Positions 59,001 through 64,000 of a DNA stretch of 64,000 nt are shown here, piece after piece; the first letter of the stretch is position 1, and each line of letters opens with the position of its first letter. The notes beneath the pieces are model-generated. The model saw only the letters and a program-made list of their open reading frames with translations. It made no database searches and was not told the origin of the DNA. The translations under genes were made by a program, and so were the position numbers. Origin of the DNA: Uloborus plumipes (taxonomy: Eukaryota > Arthropoda > Arachnida > Araneae > Uloboridae); the NCBI GenBank assembly GCA_038373865.1, contig JAXGGA010002818.1, positions 1 to 64,000 of the forward strand, written 5' to 3'.

Positions 59001-60194
59001 AAATTTAATATAAAGCAATGCTTGAAGAATTAAAATTAGTGCAACTAATTTATTCCCATACTGATCTTTACAAAACTGACATGTGCTGAGCACTGATAAG
59101 AACTGACAAAGAATAAGTTTACTCACTAAAATACTAGTTTACAGATACCATAAAGCATACATTCTATTTCTACAAAATAATACTGCAACAAAGAACAAGG
59201 GTATCCTCCTGTTTATAGCCGATCAGGAACATCCCAATCACCCAATCACAAGATTGGGTATTATGCTTATGAGATAAATATTCGGAGCTCCTTTATTTTA
59301 ATTGATTTTTCAAGAAATTCTTTAGTACCTTATAATTATAAATGCATAACGCTCAGGCATCGGAGAAATTCTAATTCTTGTTTTCATCAAATATCTATTT
59401 TATTGTTCAGTGTTTAAACAAATTAAATGTCATGACATATTGGGTAGATAATACAACTATTAATAAATATATCATTATTTTTTGGTTTAATTAATTTTAC
59501 GTCCATGAGAGAGGGAACAAAAGCATATGGTAGTCGCGAAAAACATACATATACTTTCAGCAGGATATCTCTTAATGAAAGAAATAACCAAAAGTAAACT
59601 TTTTTCCTGTGAATAGCTAATATATCAGTAGCTTGTTTTTAAAAAAAAATTAAAGTTTCTACTGCTCCCTCTTTATGAGAAAAATGGCTACCAAGATGGC
59701 CAAAATCGCATGTTTTTGCCTTATGGCTTGTCTTTAAGCTAAAATATTTCCAAGAAGGAGTGAGAAACTCATGTTATGCATTGTGTAACCATTTATAGTA
59801 AACATCTGTACATTACCAGAAAGTGAGTAAACCTTTGGTTATGTCTTCCTTTTTTTGGAATAAATTCCTCAATTTTAGAAAAATCGGCAAAATCGAGTTT
59901 TTGTGATGATCTTCAAAAACTCCTGTACCTTAGCAATTTTCATAATGAAAGTTCTAGTATTTTTTTCTGAATGCCAGGGGTAACTAGTTTCCATAGATAT
60001 CTAACACTTTTATATTGCATGAGTACAATTTTTTATAAAAAATGATTAAATAACATCCCTTTTTTAGTATTTTGACGTGGCGGACAAACTTTGAGGGCAT
60101 GTATCTCAGAAAATAATTGGAGTACGAACCAAAAAATTTGGACTTTTCCATGCCTCTATATGATCAATATGTGTGCAAAATTAAAAGAAAATCA
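56052..60194. mobile_element. Foldback structure with ~950-bp inverted arms
   Basis: Left arm (about 56052-56995) and right arm (about 59248-60194) are complementary along their length; GATTTTCTTTTAATTTGGCA, ATGCATTGTGTAACCATTTA-type and AATACCCAATCTTGTGAT words pair up. A hAT element (57115-58901) lies in the loop; without it the loop is ~450 bases. The outer edges have no clear duplication, and the right edge is only ~25 bases from the minisatellite array. No coding capacity is seen. The superfamily is unknown. Confidence 0.75.
57115..58901 (+). mobile_element. hAT element, degenerate interior
   Basis: Starts CAGGGGTGGCCAACCCGCGG and ends TTGGCCACCCCTG, with a perfect 8-bp duplication GGCTACTA at 57107-57114 and 58902-58909. 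Subterminal GTGGCAC words occur at both ends. The plus strand gives stop-rich fragments (YNIAKYLAFAS near 57330, SADDPVEFIVLTNYELEL near 57670, QQMDLAMSSLIRRLSNLNLR near 57905) that look like eroded transposase, but the match is by eye only. Confidence 0.88.
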
Positions 60195-60218
60195 GAGTGG
60201 TTCTATACGGTATACGCC

Positions 60219-60685
60219 CAAAATGTCGCGGCCGAAATGTCGCGGGCCAAAATGTCGCGGCCAAAATGTCGCCGAGCCAAAATGTCGCGGGCAAAAATGT
60301 CGCCGGTCCAAAATGTCGCCGAGCCAAAATGTCGCGGGCTAAAATGTCGCCGGTCCAAAATGTCGCCGAGCCAAAATGTCGCGGGCTAAAATGTCGCGGG
60401 CCAAAATGTCGCCGGCCAAAATGTCGCCGGTCCAAAATGTCGCCTGCCCAAAATGTCGCGGGCCAAAATGTCGCGTGGTCAAAATGTCGCCGGGCCAAAA
60501 TGTCGCCGGGCCAAAATGTCGCCGGTCAAAAATATCGCCGGTCCAAAATGTCGCCGGTCTAAAATGTCGCCGGTCCAAAATGTCGCCGGTCAAAAATGTC
60601 GCAGGTCCAAAATGTCGCCGGTCAAAAATGTCGCGGGCCAAAATGTCGCCAGTTCAAATGTCATCAGACAAAAATGTAGAAGGTC
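60219..60685 (+). repeat. GTCGCCGG minisatellite array, forward
   Basis: Roughly 27 units of 15-17 bp, AAAATGTCGC followed by a variable CGGTCC, CGGGCC, CGAGCC or GGGCTA tail, decaying at the right into AAATGTCATCAGAC. Its GC content contrasts sharply with the flanks. Frames open in several phases because the unit length is not a multiple of three. Confidence 0.95.
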
Positions 60686-61995
60686 CGATATTGATACAGT
60701 TAGTATCAAAAATTAAAATGTATGAAAAGGCTTTTTTAAACCGAATTAGCAAAAAATTGCTAATTGCTGTTGATGAACGTGTGCGTTAACGATAGTATGG
60801 ACTAAAATTTTTGAAAATACTAAAAAAAATTTACCCTTTCGGCTTGTAACTGTTTCGACGCTTTCCAAGAAACAAATAGTTTTCAAACAAGCGTACGTTT
60901 TTTATTTACAGTAGCTTATTTCACCGTAACTCGCTATCTACCAACTTAAAAACGCATAGATTAGCAGCCCAAGCCAAGTTTAACTGATATCGAAAGGAAA
61001 ATTTGTGTGTTAAAAAAGAAGTTGAAGAACAGTGAAATGAATAAGACAGATATAGAATGTTTGAAACTTGGTTTCTGTTAAAATTTCTTACATGATCGAA
61101 AGCAAGTCTATATTATTTAAATAATAGAGGACTTTTTATTTTCTTCTTCATAAAATGTGTAAAAGAAAGTATTGGATCAGTGAAAAATTGTCAATTTGGA
61201 AGAATTTACACTTTCTGACGTGTGAGGAATTCAATTTTATCGTTTATTTTTTTAAGGGAAAATGTGTAAGTGTGTATCTGCGTGACCCATTTTTTGGGGG
61301 CGACTCTACCACAAAACTTAGTGCGTGAATTAGAATGAAATTTGGTACATACATGTACCAACCAATATGTGATTTAGTGCTGATTGGTTTTTGCCGCTAG
61401 TTCTTCCAAGTTTTTACATGCAAGAATGTAATGGAACGTTTTCAGCATAGCGTGATTAATGTCTGAAGAAGGTTCAGACGAAATAAAATAAAAATTGGCC
61501 CATAGGATGCCTTCAGAAGATACGCCACATCAGCGAGGAAGCAGAGCAATTGAACTTTTTATTTTTCATTATTTGTGAATGATGTATATCAAGAAGTAAT
61601 GCAAGTATTCAGACAAAATTTTGTTTGTAGAATGGTCTTAAAGGGAGAGATGCTTATTCATTTCTGGCGTTAATCAGCTCAGACATGGTTCTGTACCTTC
61701 GTTACAATCAGTATTTAAATGTGGAGTTGAATATAATACCATTTTTTCTCTTGACATTTCACCTCCCCTTCCACCACTCAGTTGTTACAAAGAAAGCAAT
61801 AATTCCATGAACTAATTTGATTTCAAACGTCCCCAAACAACTCTTAAAGAAAATGTTCTATAAGAAAATTGCCGGCTACGCGGTGATTAAACGGTATTCC
61901 GTTTTTGCAAGAAAAAATGTCTTTACAGCAAATTTATTTGTTTAATTTCTTTGTGTGAAAAAAAAAAGAAATAATCCTAAATATAGTTTAAAAAA
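60686..61995. other. Unassigned interior of the minisatellite-ended structure
   Basis: AT-rich. GTGACCCATTTTTTGGGGGC and GACTCTACCACAAAACTTAG near 61280-61320 look like a retroelement 3' tail seen in arthropod repeats, an impression only. No frame of note. Confidence 0.35.
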
Positions 61996-62311
61996 ACTAA
62001 AAAATACGCTTTTAGAGTAAATCAAATTCAAAAGAAGATTTTGAAAACTGTTGAATATCCGCTAAGTTTACATGCACTTATAATATGCATTTTGTGAACG
62101 ATCAATGCCCAACTCAGAACTAATGTCAAATGCACTTATTATACATCAACATACAATATAGTTTAGCCTTTAGTAATAATAATGGTATTAAACATATTAC
62201 TTTTATACGTTTGTAAAGAACGTGAATTTTATTTTTGACTCAGAGTTACATACTTACAAACGAACAAACAAAAAAACCTACTTGTGAAATTAGTAAAAGC
62301 GTATTAAAAAA
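61996..62311 (+). repeat. Dispersed repeat family A, copy 5
   Basis: Bounded by ACTAAAAAATACGCTTTTAG and AGTAAAAGCGTATTAAAAAA; TATAGTTTAGCCTTTAGTA and AACGTGAATTTTATTTTTG match the other copies. It lies inside the minisatellite-ended structure. Confidence 0.8.
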
Positions 62312-62586
62312 GGAAGAAATTTAGCATCCCTGGGCCCTAAGTACAGCCTTGAAAAAACTATGGCATTATTTTGGTACTGAAATAATTTAAGCTTTAGAAG
62401 AAATCAATTTAGTTACATTTTTGTTAATAACTTGAGCTAATTTTCTAAACTGCTACGTTTAAAAAACGTTACTAAACAGGTGTATTTATCATATCGTGAC
62501 AAGCTTATTAGTGAAATTGAGCTACATAATTAAGCTGCATTGAATTTGTGAATTACTGGAAACATTCAATCTGTACTATACACTTA

Positions 62587-63020
62587 CGTCATTTTGGAAC
62601 GGATATATTTTGGACCGGCGTTATTTTTGACCGGCGACATTCTGAACCGGCGACATTTTTGACCGGCGACATTCTGGACCGGCGACATTTTGGACCGGCG
62701 ACATTTTGGACCGGCGACATTTTGGACCGGCGACATTTTAGACCGGCGACATTTTTGATCGGCGACATTTTCGACCGGCGACATTTTGGCCCGGCGACAT
62801 TTTTGACCGGCGACATTTTGACCACGCGACATTTTGGCCCGCGACATTTTGGGCAGGCGACATTTTGGACCGGCGACATTTTAGCCCGCGACATTTTAGC
62901 CCGCGACATTTTGGCTCGGCGACATTTTGGACCGGCGACATTTTTGCCCGCGACGTTTTAGCCCGCGACATTTTGGCTCGGCGACATTTTGGCCCGCGAC
63001 ATTTCGGCCGCGACATTTTG
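62587..63020 (-). repeat. GTCGCCGG minisatellite array, inverted
   Basis: The same 16-17 bp unit as 60219-60685 on the opposite strand (ACATTTTGGACCGGCG on the plus strand), about 27 units, ending outward with GGCCGCGACATTTTG. Confidence 0.95.
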
Positions 63021-64000
63021 ACCCCAAACCTGGTTCTACATGTATACATGTATGTCACTTAAGGTTACATTCAGTTACATTACATAAATTAGTAGTGCGA
63101 AAATCATTGGAAAATTTACTACTTGAACTTGCTAAATGTTGTGGAGTGTATAAGAAATATAATGTTGCCCCCCAACTTACTTTAGAAAAAAATCACCTTG
63201 CATGCTCAAGGTTTATTCCACAGTTTCTCCTCTTTTCTTTTTATTGTGTTTAGTAAAAAGATGCTCTGTTCATACTACTAGCTATACAGAATGATTCTTA
63301 AAAACTATGAGACTGGACTACTATTTTTTTATCTATAAAGTACAATGTGTACGCATAGTCTACGGAAGATTAAAAATAAATATATGAGTCACCTGTTTTA
63401 AAGTGAAGCTATATTTATCACGTTAAAAAAAATAGTTTAATGCGTTTTTAAATTAAAAGGCAAGCTATTTTAGGATTATTCTAAGAAAACAGAACACGCG
63501 ATCCCTCCAAAAATAAGTTATACTTACAGGCAACGATTTAGTTCTTATTTACCATGTGGGAGTTGAGAGTATCTTCAGAGCGTAATGTCAATATTAACAC
63601 ATCAAAGATGACAGTTTCCAGAAGGCAGAAAATAAATGACACTCTCTACATGTTTGGGGAAAGAACCAATCAACATCTGAAGGAATACGCCTTGTGTATG
63701 AAAATATAACTAACCGAAGATCAACTTGCGACACTCAACTGCGACGAGAGAAAAATCTCGATTTTTCCGGACGAATACCGAAATTAGTCGAAGGTTTCTC
63801 CGAGCACAGAATGTATGTTTAGATAAAATTCGACTACTTAGGATGAGTGGTATTTAAAGATTCTACGGCTGAGGGTATGAGATCTTTTTACTGATACTCA
63901 CTCGGTTTACGAAAGTTTCTGCATAAGAGATTCATAAAAATGTTTCTTGATTTCGGTAAACTTAATCTTCCGAACTGTAAAAGAGTATTTATTCGTGATT
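63021..64000. other. AT-rich stretch, no gene recognised
   Basis: Small hairpin GAGAGAAAAATCTC near 63744. The open frame at 62927-63253 begins inside the minisatellite and is not credible. Confidence 0.45.

Larger units (their letters stand above)
60219..63020. mobile_element. Structure ended by inverted minisatellite arrays (unclassified)
   Basis: Two arrays of a 16-17 bp unit (AAAATGTCGCCGGTCC and variants) lie at 60219-60685 and, in reverse, at 62587-63020. Both begin at the outer edge with the same variants (CGGCCGAAATGTCGCGGGCC) and contain the same rare order CCTGCCC, CGGGCC, CGTGGTC. They are therefore inverted copies of one another, not independent arrays. The middle (60686-62586) is AT-rich and holds a family A repeat. 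No duplication is certain, though TGGTTCTATACGGTATAC and TGGTTCTACATGTATAC near the two edges are similar. No known superfamily fits. Confidence 0.6.

Noticed and set aside
60219..60685. CRISPR-like array
   Set aside because: Units are contiguous variants with no unique spacers, and the window is eukaryotic.
60181..60789. Overlapping frames rich in KMSPVQNVAGPKCRR across the minisatellite
   Set aside because: The unit is 16-17 bp, so all phases open by repetition; no start context or non-repeat domain. The same holds for the mirrored frames at 62548-63058.

Overview
This window looks like non-genic, AT-rich eukaryotic DNA, most probably from an arthropod and perhaps a spider or other chelicerate. 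That placement is an inference from the mix of transposon families (Penelope-like, Tc1, pogo/Tigger, several hAT types, Helitrons with TC...CTAG ends, piggyBac-like and Harbinger-like MITEs) and from long (TTA)n tracts; no host gene fixes the taxon. I could not support any intact host protein-coding gene, tRNA or rRNA. All recognisable protein similarity is to transposable elements, and nearly all of it is broken.

Layout. 1-7.6 kb: a 1.29 kb pogo-like element inserted in a dispersed repeat (family A), a second family A copy, and unrecognised AT-rich DNA. 7.6-10.1 kb: SINE-like trace, piggyBac-like TTAA MITEs inside a hairpin repeat, and a (TTA)n tract. 10.8-11.8 kb: a non-LTR reverse transcriptase fragment split by a CACTG-ended MITE. 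13.3-15.9 kb: two 5'-truncated Penelope-like copies fused head to head and flanked by a 12-bp target duplication. 17.3-20 kb: small hAT MITEs. 24.0-28.2 kb: a dead Tc1 transposon carrying a 2.8 kb hAT-like foldback element. 28.5-29.8 kb: a Tigger/pogo transposase relic. 30.6-38 kb: MITEs, a GC-rich island near 31.4 kb and unrecognised DNA. 38.2-43.7 kb: a tandem repeat with a Harbinger-like MITE in it, then two Helitron copies in tandem, each with its own nested hAT element. 44-49 kb: (TTA/ATC)n and more CACTG MITEs. 49.4-51.1 kb: a TA-flanked element rich in GTGCGTAC words. 52-55.8 kb: a Tigger MITE and the second copy of the pogo-like element. 56-60.2 kb: a 4.1 kb foldback structure with a hAT nested in its loop. 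60.2-63.0 kb: a structure ended by two inverted arrays of a 16-17 bp GC-rich minisatellite.

The window is best read as a stack of insertions. Many have exact target duplications (8 bp hAT, TA pogo/Tc1, TTA/TAA Harbinger, TTAA piggyBac, CG/TA for the CACTG MITE), so relative ages can be ordered. The least familiar structure is the minisatellite-ended palindrome at 60.2-63.0 kb. The most informative are the head-to-head Penelope insertion and the CACTG MITE whose removal restores a reverse transcriptase reading frame.
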